DNA of 64,000 nucleotides from Hydnum rufescens UP504 (lineage: Eukaryota > Basidiomycota > Agaricomycetes > Cantharellales > Hydnaceae), in the NCBI GenBank assembly GCA_014904985.1, contig MU129093.1, positions 58,641-122,640 of the forward strand, written 5' to 3'. The notes beneath the pieces are model-generated. The model searched no databases. It was not told the DNA's origin and saw only the letters and a list, made by a program, of their open reading frames with translations. How positions within the stretch are numbered: the first letter of the stretch is position 1; each line of letters opens with the position of its first letter. This document shows positions 34,384-47,099 of this stretch, piece after piece. Both the position numbers and the translations under genes were made by a program.

Positions 34384-35092
34384 ATGGCATCTACGTCACT
34401 GCGGGCTGCACTAGCCCACAACATTCGCCGTCCCCTCTATGCCTACTCCCGTGCTGCCGCGACCCTCCATGCCTCCTCGTCTTCTCCTTCGTTACCAGAA
34501 CAACCACCAACTGTCGTCCCAGGGTCTTCTTCATACACCTCACCGCCAGTGGAGTCTGGGGGGTCCCACCGGCCCTCGAAGAGACCGTCGCGTATGGCTC
34601 CACAGATCCGCGCCTCTAAGGCCGCCCTGACACTAGTTAGTAGAAATTCCTCTTCCTTTCCGCCGTAACGTTGTCGGCACCCTTTAACCCCTGCTATCTA
34701 TACTAAATAGACACCGTCTGCAGTGCAACGGATTCGCTCGCTTATATCTGGTCCAACTCCCCAACTTGTTCGCGTAGGCGTGCGTAACAAAGGCTGTGCT
34801 GGAATGCAGTATCATCTTGAATATGTGGAGGGACCCGGGAAGTTCGATGAGATCGTACAGCAGGATGGTGTACGGGTGCTCATTGACTCCAAGGCTCTCT
34901 TCTCTATCATTGGTAGTGAGATGGATTGGCACGAGGATCGGATGAGGTGCGTATTCGCCTTATGACACATAGTGTGGATCATTAAATCAGACATCGCTCT
35001 TCCTGTCTCCCAGCTCGAAATTTATCTTCAAAAACCCAAATATTGTAGACGCATGCGGATGTGGCGAATCTTTCAATGTTTCAGCGACGTAG
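34384..35092 (+). CDS. ISA1: Mitochondrial iron-sulfur assembly A-type protein Isa1
   Basis: A-type carrier needed with Isa2 for mitochondrial [4Fe-4S] assembly, including on lipoyl synthase and aconitase-type enzymes. Exons 34384-34635, 34711-34946 and 35014-35092 give 188 residues with consistent phases. The N-terminal ~80 residues are Ser/Arg/Ala-rich with few acidic residues, fitting a mitochondrial presequence. The core shows VRVGVRNKGCAGMQYHLEY and, at the C-terminus, DACGCGESFNV, supplying the three conserved cysteines (C of KGCAG and the CGC pair). The frame is intact. The sequence is closer to Isa1 than to Isa2. Confidence 0.93.
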
Positions 35093-35453
35093 AGCTAGAC
35101 GGTCTCCCGACTCGTTCATTTTGATTCCCTGCTGGCTCCCGACGGTTGACGAGTTCCCTCGTAATGCCTTCGTTGATGCTACTTAGTTACTCCAACTTGC
35201 GGATCTTGTTTACATCGGCCGCTATAATACTGTACTTGTACAGAGGTGTGAAAATATTCATGGACTTGGGAAACTTACTCGTTTCCGACTGCTGTTCCAG
35301 GGAAAGTCATTCTGCGAAAATGCAGGTACATTTACAATTTCATTCGAAAAGAGAAGAGAAAAAAGCAAATAGGCGTTGGAGAACAACGCTTCTCCCCACA
35401 ATACCAGACAGACGAACGATCACCCACCCATCTAATAGGATATTGGTCGCATT
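35093..35453. other. Convergent 3' intergenic region
   Basis: 361 bp between the 3' ends of ISA1 and the RanBPM-like gene. No feature is recognised apart from presumed 3' UTRs. Confidence 0.4.
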
Positions 35454-38401
35454 TCAGCAATGCAAGAATTCCTTCTCTGTGTCAGCAAAAGCAGCAATTC
35501 CGCTCCCTCGAAACCCAAGCTCGAGAACAACCGACGTCGTATGAGCAACCACTCTCTCCAACATAGGACATGGATGCTTCCCTTGCGAAGCTATGCAACA
35601 CCAAGGCATCAGCATCCAGCATCCCTCCCGAATGTATCTCACATGAAGCGTGATACGAAAAGGCAGAACTTACCGAGTATAGCCTCGTTCAACTCTGTCG
35701 CCAACTCCTCTCTTGCCCCCTGCCCAGCAAGCCTGCTTACATCCCCGCCTACCTCCAGTGGACTCTCATACGCCACAAGACTGAAGGTCCTCCGGAACAG
35801 ATATTGCACATGCGGTCTTTCATCATGCTCGTAATCAGCATTCAAAAGACGACCATATTGAAATGCGTGCTCAAGAGCAATCTGAGCCGTCGTCGGCGAA
35901 GGAGTCGGTGCAGAGGACGTGTGAGTTTGCCCTTGGGCTGGTCGCTTTTCCCATTGCTTTTGCGATTGGAATTGCGGTGATTTTCCGGGAATGGGGGTGG
36001 AGAATTCGACGGAAACAGGGAAGGCAGAATGATGGACAGGTGAAGAGTAAGCAGTCCCTACGAGTGCCTGGGCAACTTCGTCCACTTCCATAGCGTCCGC
36101 GTCCGCGTCGACATCGACATCGACATCCTCCTGCTCTTCGGAGACAGTTCCGTGAACTAGAGAATCGGGATGCATGCCAGTTTCGAATGAAGGATATGCC
36201 GACGGAGCTCCAATCGTCCGTTGAACGCTCGAGGCTCCTGCTGCCTCAATCTTACGGGCAATCTTGAGTGCAGCTGCAGCCTCCAATACCAGCTCCACGA
36301 ATTTCCGACATCGTAATCTGAAAAGCATCCATCCACCCTTTGCATCAATCGCTGCTGGATATTTTGACCTAGTCTCCGAAAGCGCGAAGTCGATGTCACC
36401 AGATACAATCGCGCTCATGATATGTTGTCGACTTATTGTGTCAGACTCTTCCGTGGAAGTAGAGCTGGCGGAAGTGCTACCAGACCCCGTCGGCAAGCCA
36501 ACGGAAGAGAGTCCGAGGGCAGACTTCGACTCCATCGCCTTTCTTAACGCCTTACCAGCTCCGGCATATCCGTGATGATGAAGATAGTCCAGTACAATCT
36601 GATCCATGACATTAGAGACATCGTTGATGGAGGCTATGGCAAGAGCAGAGGGTGGGCCCGATGTGCTTGAATTTGTCATCGACGTATCTCTTTCACGCAA
36701 GATTCCAAAGGAACGGCTCGAGGGAGCCCAGGTGATAGGGGTTGATTGAATCTTTGCCCAAGTCGCGTTACGTCGTTGGTGTACATGAGATTCGATGTCA
36801 AATTTGAATGGGGCGTGCCCGAAATTGGCCTTGATCGTCTCGCCCTGTGTACGCAAGCCAACCATCGGATAAAGCTCACCGTCCACATCTTCAAATACAT
36901 ATCCTAATAAAGGAAAGATCTTAAGGTGTGCAGAGAGACTATGATTAATAGTGATGGCAGACCTTGAAATGCTCCGTTTTTCGTGTAGAAAGCCCGCTTC
37001 AAAGTGAAGTCGACTCCGCAACCAATGGTATCGCCGGCTGTGTCCAGTCCACAGGAGGGTGAGCGGAGGCATTTCGACCCCTAGTCTGAAGCAACCTACT
37101 CGAGAACTTCTGACCATACGGCGAGCCTGTGTCTTGGGATGCGAAAGACCGACCATCGTCACCATGATAGCCCCAAGATTCATGGGCCCATTCAGGTTGC
37201 CAACCAGGTTGAGCCCAGCCTGGGAGTCTTGTCAACGACACACGACTTGTCCAAATCTAGCGAACGATCAGCAAAAGCAGGTCGTGAATTATTTCCTAAT
37301 ATGACTGACCCTATACCAATGTGTCTAATGAAGGAAAATCAGCACTAGCGGACCTCGGAAAGCTTCAAAAGGAATCAGGCTAACCCTTTCAAGCCTTTGT
37401 TGATAATCTCCACTTCATAATAATATATCCCACACAATCGTGGCATAGGGAAATTAGCCCGCACCGCCGCTGCTTCTTTCTCTGCTGGTACGGGCAGACC
37501 TAGATAGATAAGGCGGTTCACGAATGTATCCCACAAATTTCAGGGAGACACTTGGCAAACCATTGAAATGCACCTCTCGGCCGTCAGCTGAGATATTCAA
37601 TGAAGGACTTCGATCCTCCCTATTCCATCGGGTGGGAAGCTGTATCATCTCATCGTCGAAAGCTTCATGGGAGATGGCAGCGGCAGCCAAAGAAGAAGCA
37701 CCGGCTGTAGACGGGCGAGGCCCATGGGGGATGCCACCCCGGTATGATGGTGACCTGCGCTCGCCGTCACTCGAGCTGTCATCATCGCTGTCGTGAAGAA
37801 AGCTCCGTCGCAAGGCGGAACTGTTACTCAGGCGCGGGTTGGCTCTTAATTGGTGTTGACGGTCCCTGTGCCGATCAGACAATTCCGGATGATGGGAGTA
37901 GGTATTAGAATGCAGAGGGAATGGAATGTACGGCGTAATCTGAATGAAGCGACGGAATGCGGAGTGTTCGAGGTATGCTGGCAGGGGAAAAGATATCGGG
38001 GAGTCGTATGCACCATAGGGTGGCCGAGCGGGATCGGAGGAGAGAGAAGATGGTGCAGGGAGGGAGAGCTTACGCTGGTGCATGGCGGGGGCACCGACGC
38101 TGCCGTTTGCCCCATAGGGAAATCCAAGAGATAGATTCGTTAGGGATGTTGAACTTGACGAATTGCCTGCAGCTGTGCTTGCTCTCCGTGTGCGAGGCGA
38201 TCGCGTGCTTCCCGTACCGTTGGAGTACTGTGAACTGGGAGCACCAAGGGAAGTTACAGTGCCTCTGACAATCCGGGGCTGGAATGTAGGTTGTTGCGGT
38301 TGCGAGGCATCTGTAAAGCGAGAGATGGTGCGGGTCGGAACCCGAGGTCGGCTTGGGCCAGGAAGTGTGCGATAGTCGCTGATAGGGGTGGGGGAGTTCA
38401 T
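35454..38401 (-). CDS. RanBPM/Gid1-like protein (SPRY-LisH-CTLH-CRA)
   Basis: Scaffold of the GID/CTLH ubiquitin-ligase class. A Ser/Pro-rich N-terminus (38401 on, [15 protein letters not shown]) leads to [14 protein letters not shown] and, across an intron (about 37560-37500), to the SPRY domain: [44 protein letters not shown] and [18 protein letters not shown]. LisH ([17 protein letters not shown]) and CTLH ([18 protein letters not shown]) follow, then [12 protein letters not shown] and the CRA end (HAFQYGRLL...). The last exon ends EKEFLHC at 35454. An acidic [12 protein letters not shown] run lies in the linker. Between HIGIG and SLTRLPGW (about 37235-37275) the phases I infer do not agree; removing two bases (gtgtg to gtg) would restore the frame, so an error or mutation is possible. 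Confidence 0.85.
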
Positions 38402-38710
38402 GGGGCAGAGGACGCACTTCTCAAGATTGCGAGGAGTGTGTGCTAGCCAAGGAGACCGATGGAGGGAGCCAGGCGGGACTTGGAAAGAAAGTTGTGTGTC
38501 AAGCAGTTTAGGTCAAATAGTACGGTGCATGTGTGCAGGTGACCGTAAGGCGACCCCAAATATTTCCATCAAACACAAGCTCGAATTCAAAGCAGAAAAT
38601 AATTATCAAAGATACAAAAAATCCAGATTTCATTCTGTTTCATCATGTCTCTCTAGTGGCACTCCGCTTCGTGGTACCAGCACCAACAAGAGCTTTCTGG
38701 TCACCACCAA

Positions 38711-40440
38711 CTACAGAGTTGTGGCCGTCGAATTGACGGCGGGATTGACGTTGTTAACGCCCCCCCCGGGGCCCTGGCCACCCTTTTTGCCGCCTTTCTT
38801 ATGAGGTGGTGCAGGGGAGACGGTGGATACAGCAGGGCTAGTAGCAGCACCGATAGAATTCGAGCTCGTACTGGAAGTGGTGATACCACCGGTGGTAGAA
38901 CTTGGGGATACGACACTGGGTCCATTTCCGCCGCCTCCGGTATTACCAGAACCTCCTGCTCCTCCAACAGTGAACTATAATTTAAGAGGTTGTTAAGGTC
39001 ACCATGAACAACATAGGGGTAGAAGGAAACAAGACCCACGTAAACCATGTCATCGAACGATCCATGCTGAGCGATTGACCCAAGTCTATATTATATAGAA
39101 AATATAATCATTCGATCATATGGAAGACGCTTCCTACAGCATGACGACGCTTACACAGGCTGATGATTGGCACAGGTGTTGATGGATGCTAAACGATAGG
39201 CCCCTGCTGGAAGCCCCCCAGTGACATCCGCAGTCAGCACACCATTCACAGCTGCGGCATTCAACCCCTTGAAAAACTGGAAGGTGGTGGGATTTGTGAC
39301 CGCTGTAGAATCGATGGCGGGAAGAGCTTCGACGACAACCTATAGCAGATGAACCGTCGGCACTTCCGGATGAAGGCGATGCTCAAGGGAGGGGAGGACA
39401 TACGTGAGAATGGCCAATTACCGTTCCTGTGTTGTCAACTTGGCATGGGGCAGCGTAGTAATTAGCCTGTGCGTTCACAAAGTTTCCTGTAACCATATTT
39501 TTGATAGCCATCTGAACGCAATGTGGTGAGAACACGGGCAAAGCGTTTTGTGAAATGGGTCAGTACCTTGATAGTGAAAGTTGTGTCGACAGCGAGGTTG
39601 GCATTGTTCGTTGGAAACACGAACTTGGAACTAGGGAAGATTGGTGGTCGCCAAAATGCGGCCCATCTAAGTTCAAAGTAGATGGGTAAACTAAGAAAGC
39701 AGCCAAAATATGTATTACTGACAATGGTTGGATTGCATGAACCTAAAAGGAACTACCGTATAAGGATCGTTCTACAGGATGCAGCGAAACAGTACATGCC
39801 GGTTTTGACTTGTTGACCATTAGTGAGAGCAGTCTTCTGAGTCAAACAGAAGTTGATGAAGTTGTTGGTACTCGTCAGCGAAGGGACCTGGCCAGCTTCA
39901 GGCACTGCCTAAACTCGAGGCCATGAGTGACTCGCCCGTGTCCAGCCCATTTCATTACCTACTTGACCATCATTGGCCAGATTTGGCTGGACTTGGGAAG
40001 GATCGAGAGCTGTGAAAAGAGGTTATACACTATACCTTCAAGTAGGACGAACGTCACTCACTGAGCGACGTCTGGGCATTATTTGGATTACCAGCGACTG
40101 CTAGTGTGCTATTGTTGACGGGGGGCACAGAACTTGGGGTGGCGGTTGTTGTTGTGGTCGTTGACGAGGATTGAGCATTTTTGGCCTGCATTAGGGACCC
40201 AGTGAATCAGGAATTATGGACGCAAACACTTCACGATGCACTAACCCCACCGTTACCACTTCCATTGCCTCCGTTCCGCTGGTAGAAAACGTGAGTGGAG
40301 GCGTCGGCGAGGTGAGCGGAATAGCAACATGCCCCTTTCAACCCATTTAAGAAGCTTGCATCGTTGGAATTTGGGAGGGCAACCGCCAGGGTCTGATGTA
40401 TACCGATAGCCAGTAAGGGGAGGACGAAAGAGAATTTCAT
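38711..40440 (-). CDS. Secreted fungal protein with Ser/Thr-rich and Gly-rich ends
   Basis: The start at 40440 gives a clear signal peptide, MKFSFVLPLLAIGIHQTLAVA. A Thr/Ser linker (STTTTTATPSS) follows, then a conserved region spread over at least six exons: FINFCLTQKTALTNGQQ; FPSSKFVFPTNN; MVTGNFVNAQANYY; FFKGLNAAAVNGVL; GLPAGAYRL; NHQPV; and AQHGSFDD. The C-terminus is Gly/Ser/Thr-rich and ends VNSTATTL at 38711. I recall this block order from secreted proteins common in Agaricomycetes but know no established function; some databases label such proteins misleadingly after ribosomal proteins. There is no enzyme motif, and no clear GPI site beyond the small-residue tail. Confidence 0.75.
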
Positions 40441-40611
40441 GATGAACGCTTAGGGAATACAAAGAATAATTGAGCAAGGAATGACGGAAGGTACAAGTTA
40501 TTGAAGGAAAGGTGAAAGACTGGGCCGTAATCAGTGAGGGCGGTCACTGAGCACCAAGAAAGTAGTATGGCTCACAAGGACAGCCCAGCTGTTAACTGGA
40601 AAAGGCAAATG

Positions 40612-41763
40612 TTATTTAATGACACTGGTGGAAACACGGAGGGCTTACAGCAAAGAGGGGAGAAAGAAAGAGAAAGAAAGGGGGGGGGCAGAGAAAGAGT
40701 CAGAACCGAACACTCTTATGTACCTGGCCTGCAAAGCAACCATAGCTTTGATCATTCCTCGTCGCCTGGAGATCGGGGTTACCGCGTCAGCCACTTGATC
40801 TCCAGGTGGGCGATTCGCATCCGGATGCATCCGTGGCCTCGGGCTCTGAGAGGGCGAATTCTGACTCAAGTTTATTATTGCAGAGAATTGGGATAATGTG
40901 GAGAGGTGTGGAGACGGGGGATATGGATACAGACGCGCATCGATCGATATCGAGAAGAAACCATAGCGGGCGTGGTGATGTAATATCTTACATAATTTTT
41001 GGTTGCGATCACTGTGGTAATATTTTGAGCGCCCTGTCTAGTATATTGAAACCCACTGCCTTGTCAACAGTTGCGCGTTATGAATCAAGCCCAACATGCG
41101 TACCTTTCGTCTTGACTGCATATACAAACCCAGTGATGACGTCCCCCTCTCGCATCGTTTGTCGCTCGAAATGTCGCTGAGCGATCGCCGCAATTGCACC
41201 ATGAGCTTCGTCAATATCGGCCAGAATTGGGCTTCTCATGTCCCGCCATGCGGACTCCTCCTCCAATAACCGGGAGCTTCTTCTTCGGCTCCCTTCTCGG
41301 TCGCGCTTGGGGTCTCGTCGCGGTCGATTCGCCGGCGTGATACCGCCAGTAGTGAGCGAAGGAGTAGGTGAGGCCTCGCGTCGTATATACATGGGTGGAT
41401 TCACGAGATGTGAGGGCGGTGGGGGCGTGGCTGATGATGCTGGAGACGGATAGATTGGGGGGAAGAGATCATGTTTGTTCAAATACGCATTCAGCATGTC
41501 GATGGGCATGGCCGCAAAATTGACCTGATTGTTAGTTAGTGGTGAACACCGACGAGAAAATACGTATCTTCTACCTTGGTCACATACTCGGCGTCGCCCA
41601 ACTTTCGAGGCCCTGGTATCTCATCGTTGCGCTTCCGTTTGAGACCAGCATTTTCTATGATGAACCCGGCGTCAGCCGTTGACCTCTTCCGCGAGGCAGC
41701 CGACGGCACGCTTTCTGCATAGGGCTGGTCATCGCGCTTTTTGGTAAATCCCTTGGGAGGCAT
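40612..41763 (-). CDS. Small basic nuclear-type protein, possibly SAP30/Sin3-binding-like
   Basis: Starts MPPKGFTKKRDDQPYAES at 41763. Exon 1 ends in EYVTK; exon 2 begins VNFAAMPIDMLNAYLNKHDL; exon 3 (41059-40992) reads GSGFQYTRQGAQNITTVIATKNY; exon 4 reads NSPSQSPRPRMHPDANRPPG; and a short last exon ends at 40612. Phases agree at each junction. Two basic clusters (SRKRST, LKRKRND) look like nuclear localisation signals. The FAAMPIDMLNAYLNKHDL helix resembles the Sin3-binding segment of SAP30 of histone deacetylase complexes, followed by a Pro-rich and a Arg-rich part. The gene model is reasonable; the SAP30 suggestion is weak. Confidence 0.5.
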
Positions 41764-41972
41764 TAATTCCTGTTGTGCGTGTTCTGGGACTTGCCGGGTG
41801 GCTGAACATTTGTCTTGAGATTATTGTTCTCAACTCTAGGTGGAGTAAATCGTCAATCGTCGAGGTGGACGCTCTCTGGGGCGCACGCCTTATCCCTCAC
41901 ATCATCATCCTTGTATGAGCGTGAAAGATATTCCAGATATACACACTCCACCCGATTCTGCCGCCGATGACA

Positions 41973-42794
41973 ACATGCCAATGTGTGAGCGGATCCCACA
42001 AGTGCCGTCCTGGAAATCTTAGTGAACAATTTCACCAGCACGATCTGTCTACATCGATGTGGATGAGCCCGATGGCTTTTCTGATGTTGTTCAGTCAAAA
42101 ATAAGCTCCCGACGGTCATCGTCTCGCTCAGTGGCAGACACTGAGTCGCCCCCTTCCGCCCCTCCCGCCCCTCCTGCCCTTGCAGACTTTCGTGGACGAG
42201 TCGTCCAGTTCGCAGATAGGGTACGGATAACGTCTGGCATTCGTTCTGCCCACGTACAAAGAGCAAGCTTGGCCAATGGCAGCACGTCTACTCCTCGGTC
42301 CACTTCACGGTCATCCTCTATATCAGATACCGCTTCTTCTATGTCTGTGCCCCTGCGTCCTCCCGCAGAGACTACACCTCATGCGTACGCACACGCTCCC
42401 AGCATTTCGGCTCTAAGTGCCATGATGGATCCAGAAGATAGAAATGTATGGCTGAGCGGATTGCAAGTACCCATCGTCCGTCAAAAACGTCCACATCCGC
42501 GTTCCCGAAGTAGCGATAGCGTCACTGAGCGTACTCCGCTTGTGATGAATCGTAGACGTCCCTCTATCCGACACGGGATGATAATCCCTCCAGAAGGCCC
42601 TCCATCGCAGGGCCATGATACAAAATCCGTCTCCGACCCGAGTGGGCCCCAGGTGCTGAGCTCGGCGGTAAGTAGAAATCTGCTCACCCACTGGTAGCTG
42701 CCCCGTTGACACTCCTCGTCAGTGGTGGAGGACCAAGTGGGAACAGTGTTGTTCATGTAGTTTGTTTTTAGATGATGAGAGCGGCTCGATTTGA
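41973..42794 (+). CDS. Uncharacterised Ser/Arg-rich protein
   Basis: Proposed exons 41973-41982, 42039-42667 and 42723-42794. The main exon is a single long frame rich in Ser, Arg and Pro (ISSRRSSSRS, APPAPPALADF, RSTSRSSSISDTASSM), probably disordered, with ERTPLVMNRRRPS and MMDPEDRNVWLSGLQVP as the least repetitive parts. The last exon would add a short Cys/Trp-rich tail (WWRTKWEQCCSCS). No known domain. Divergent from the SAP30-like gene, with about 210 bp between starts. The first exon of only 10 nt is inferred from splice phase and is uncertain. Confidence 0.5.
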
Positions 42795-43012
42795 GTCATG
42801 ATTATGATAGGACCTGGCCAGTTGGCGAAGCCTTCGATTTCCTTATTAATTTTGGGTGCTCCCACTCGCCTGTACACTGTATCAATCCGTGTTTTCGTTA
42901 GTCCTCTTGTACGACAGTTGTTTAATTCAACCCTTTATGCCAATTAAAAGGTTGGAGGGAACAGGACTCCAAATTTGATCATTGAGATACTACTGTATAT
43001 AGATAATTTTCT

Positions 43013-44612
43013 CTAATCTCTTGGAGGTATAACCATCGAAGGCGGAAGAGTCGTGATTCTAGGGAGCAAAGTGGCAGCTGCTTTGCGGGAGTTCTGTATC
43101 AGTATTTGACTATACAATGTTGAGAGCATAGCATGATCAGTAGAAATACAAATATTGACACTGAACGTGACTGACTCTAAAAGCACGATGGCGGCCATGG
43201 CTTCGACGATAGGGACTGCACGTGGCACGACACAAGGATCATGTCTTCCCCGGGCTGCCAAGAAACCAGGGGTGCCGTCGTACTGTGCCGTAGCCTGCGC
43301 CTGAGATATAGTGGCGGGGGACTTGAAACCAACACTAAAGCGCAGAAGGGATGATAAGTGAGCGATGAGAAAATTCACATAGAAGCAGTCTTACCGGAAA
43401 TAGATATCTTGGCCGTTCGTGATCCCACCCTGAATACCCCCACTCCAATTTGTGACAGTAGTCAACCCTCCGCCTTCTTTCTTGACAAACATGTCATTGT
43501 GCTTGCTTCCTGGCACTTCAGTCCCTTTGAATCCTGACCCGATTTCAAAAGATTTGGTAGCAGGAATCGACAGCATTGCATGCGCAAGGGTTGCTTCGAA
43601 CTTGTCAAATACGGGCTCGCCCAAGCCAGTGGGAGCCCCGCGGATAACGCAAGTTATTGTGCCTCCGATGGAATCTGATGCTTCTTTCGCACGAATGATG
43701 CGCTATCAACGATTACCGTGGATATCAGTGACAATGCGAAACAATCTAGTACGATGGGCAGGCGGGTACTTGACCTTGACCATTTTTCCGCAGTCTCCGG
43801 ATGGGGACATCGCGTAGTGTGCTGGTCGACTTGCTCACGGGTGATCGTGTGCAGGAGGTCGCGAAATTCCTGGCTGAGGACATCTTCGGCCTCGTCGGCA
43901 TCATCAGCTGGTCCACTAGTTTGCGGAGAGGTCGAAGGCGGTGAGGAAGGCACGTGGATTTTGCCAACAGAGGAGACGAAGGCCACTATCTCAATACCGT
44001 AGGCATCATGGAGATATTTTTCAGCTATTGCGCCAGCGGCGACGCGGCCTGGACACCAGGATAATTTCGATAATTAGTTGAGTGCTATATACGTCTAGAC
44101 TCACCGATAGTCTCCCGGGCACTACTTCTCCCTCCACCACTACTTGCTTTGATTCCGTACTTTTCAAGATAGGTCCAATCTGCATGGCTAGGTCGAGGAT
44201 ATAGATCGGTCTCAGAATAATCGTGGGGTCGCTGGTCTTTGTTCTGTACAAAGAGCCCGATTGGTGTGCCAAGAGTCACACCGTTTTCAGTTCCAGATTG
44301 GAGATGCACTAGGTCCTCTTCGTTGCGCTATTCGAAGAACCAATAACATAAAAAAATCTGGAATGAGATGGAGGGCCAATAAACGCACTGGAGTCGTTAA
44401 ATTACTTTGTCCTGGGCGACGCCTGCGTAATTGGACTTGAACGTCGCTCTCAGAGAGCGCGAGGCCCTGGGTGGGTGCAAAATTAAGCCGGGAAATATAG
44501 GCTGGACGAGGAGAGGACCCACGGGGGGGACACCATCAACTATACAACCGACGGATTGGCAGTGGCTCTCTCCATAGGTCGTCACCCTAAATAATGTCCC
44601 AAACGTAGACAT
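43013..44612 (-). CDS. ARO2: Chorismate synthase
   Basis: Last step of the shikimate pathway: converts 5-enolpyruvylshikimate-3-phosphate to chorismate using reduced FMN; fungal enzymes also reduce the flavin. Starts [20 protein letters not shown] at 44612. Successive exons give GIVDGVPP-like and [20 protein letters not shown], then [120 protein letters not shown] and [20 protein letters not shown]. All three chorismate-synthase signature regions are present. An intron in the last segment joins VLLD to [11 protein letters not shown]; stop at 43013. An acidic insertion (DDADEAEDV) is ordinary for fungi. No frame break seen. Confidence 0.95.
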
Positions 44613-44741
44613 GAGTGGTTTGCTGATTGTATTCAGTTTTGCTTCCGCTCAGAAATGAAACACGTGGATTAGAACAACACCCTGAGACCCCCAACGAGTA
44701 AGCCATGTGTCCTTAGTTAGCGTATATGGGGCCTGTCTCCG

Positions 44742-45250
44742 CTAGTTCTCCGCTCTGTCTAACGCCGTATAAATCCAAGGTTTCTTTCTCTCTAAAACAA
44801 GGGGGTAGAGGGATTCCATGTTGTATATCTTGAAGCTTCGGGGAGGTTGACGATTTGGCTTCCTTGGAATGCATTGTGGCTTGACAGCCATGCGAACGTG
44901 AATGTCTTCATATGAATGCGTGATAACACCCTGGGATGTGCATTCCGGATCAGTGCACCAAGGTTTGCTTCTAAGAACTATCATCTGGGCTTTCAACGAA
45001 TCCAGCCCCCACGGATCTCTTGGCCTGGGTTCCATCTTTCCTCTCTTGTCCCACTTTATCGTCGATTTTTATGGTGGAAGCCTCGGTATTATCGGACTTG
45101 GTTCGCCGATGGCACCCAAATACTCACTCTTCAGATCCTCCGCACTCATGCATTTTCTCGGGCACATGGGACTGGGCTCCATTTTTGTCTGTACTTCTCT
45201 TCATGTGACCAAAGACATATTGAATCAGATCGATGCACCGTTTTTATGAT
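44742..45250 (-). CDS. Possible small gene, unrecognised
   Basis: A 97-codon minus-strand frame (45035-44742) has a protein-like run, including SKPWCTDPECTSQGVITHSY and YPLVLERKKPWIYTALDRAEN at its end. Upstream, after a plausible intron (donor gtgagtattt), lies HMKRSTDKNGAQSHVPEKM. No family is recognised and the start is not fixed. Two plus-strand frames overlap it and are no better supported. Treat as a tentative gene. Confidence 0.3.
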
Positions 45251-45478
45251 GGGCGGGCTTGATGGATACGTACTCATAGAGGATCGCCATATCGATCACA
45301 CTTGTATAAAGTTACCATTACTTTTCGTCTCCAAATCTGACCCGGTGCACTCAATCCCCTTCCCAGATCAAAGCACTTCCTCCACACTATTCGATTCCCG
45401 ACCCCCAAGGATAATAAAATAGACCAGATTTGTAAAGCGGCCGCACTCGAACCAATCTGCACGTAGTCTCTTACTCCA

Positions 45479-47099
45479 ATGATGACCTCCTCGCCGCATG
45501 ATGTCGCTCCACCGTACGAATCCATGAGTAGTTATCCTTACCCGAGACCGCTGCTGCGGCACACGTATACTTCAAAAGATGCTGAGATCGAAATTGGGTC
45601 GCATGCCTCACATCCTGGATCTGTCCCAATTTTCTTCACTGGCTCCGTAGTAGCTGGTTCTGTTTCTTTGCGCACAAGTGCGGCGGCCGATATGCCCAAG
45701 AGCATCGTTGTCAAGGTATCTTTGTCATGTTCACTGAACTCGTCAACCACATTCATGACGTGACGGAAATTCCAACAAACAGATCGAAGGTTGCGGAGCA
45801 GACCACACGGGGGGCCAGAGTCTTCACGAACCTTTCTGGAGACTATCCACGACGATTTACCCGCCGTTCGTCTCACGAGGGACTACATCTTCCTTCGAGA
45901 CTATTCACAGACCAGTCCATGGAAAGCATGTCTTTCCGTTTTCGCTCCAGATCCCCAAAACCATTACTCCGCTCAACCCACGCGGCAATTCGCATCAATA
46001 TGATTTGCCTCCAACATTCACGGATCAACTGGCGTATTCGATACATTATACTATGTTTGTTGAGTTCAAGCGCGGACTCATGAGGTTGGATGAATCGTAC
46101 GTGCAATTCGAATTCATGATGTATATCTGTGCGGTCATTAATTCAAATTGCCTTTAGGATTCAAATTAGATTCCTCCATTTTCCAATCGCGCGACCGGGC
46201 CGGCCTATGTCCTTGTTGCGGTGCAACGCGTACTCTCGTGGTCTCCCGTTGCCGCCGCCCAGTGTTGAGCCCGGTGACTATACATCAAGCATTATCCCCA
46301 TCAAAGGCAGACTTTTGAATGGCGCAACAGTCTGTGTGCAGTGTGAAGTGCGTTAATTGATGACTGGATTCTCCATACCTACTGATCACGACTCAGATAC
46401 TAGCTTTGCTTAACACAACCCACCGCTTATCTCCCCGGCAAACCCCTCCACTTTTTTCTCAAGCTCTTTACCTCACCCGGAACGTCTCAGAATGACGCGT
46501 TTCTCGGTCAAGCGATCGATATCCTTTCCGCACCCGCATCAATTAAAGTGTACATGCAACGGCACGCGACGCTGAGTCGCGCTGGCCACGACCATGTCTC
46601 TGAGATTATCGCCACTGCTACGACATGGAGACTCAGAGCCCTAGATACAGAGCCGAACGAGGGAATTGAGAGGATAATGCAGGGAGAGATGGCTTTGCCT
46701 CCCGATCTTCTCCCAGGCTTCGTTTTTCCGCCCCTTCGGCTGGAGGTGAGTTTCCTTACCACTACTCGGACCGTTTTCTGATTTGGTTGGTGTGAAGTAT
46801 CGCGTAAACCTCACAATAGACGCACATGTACCGGGTTTCTCCATATTGCCAACTGCGTCGCCTGCCCAACGCGGCTCGCCTCTACTGTCATATCCAGTCA
46901 CGATAATAAACACGTCTCTGATCGGAGAACCTCTGCCACCCTACTATGCGCCTCACCCTCAGCATGTAAGTGCACGTGATGTGCAACATATCACCCCGCG
47001 ATCGCCCCCCAGGCGCAGTTTGACAGAGTCGGAATAGCTCGATGCTTCCCCAAATATCTGTTTCGGGGGCGGGATCCCATTGCAATGGGAATCGGCTAG
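45479..47099 (+). CDS. Arrestin-fold (alpha-arrestin-like) protein
   Basis: Trafficking adaptor fold. Starts MMTSSPHDVAPPYESMSSYP at 45479 (an AP/PPY-type N-terminus). Exon 1 ends at SIVVK before gtatct. Exon 2 starts after aaacag and includes GKHVFPFSLQIPKTITPLNP and YTMFVEFKRGLMRLDES. Later exons give PMSLLRCNAYSRGLPLPPPS, PIKGRLLNGATVCVQCE, DLLPGFVFPPLRLE and YRVNLTIDAHVPGFSILPTA, ending near 47099 in RGRDPIAMGIG. The order (beta-sandwich, PFSLQIP, then LRxNAYxRGLPLP and YxVNLTI) fits the arrestin N and C domains. One junction near 46150 is uncertain. No PY motif for Rsp5 is obvious. Confidence 0.65.

Noticed and set aside
44902..45422. Overlapping plus-strand ORFs
   Set aside because: No recognisable domains; a tentative minus-strand model explains part of the same region equally well.
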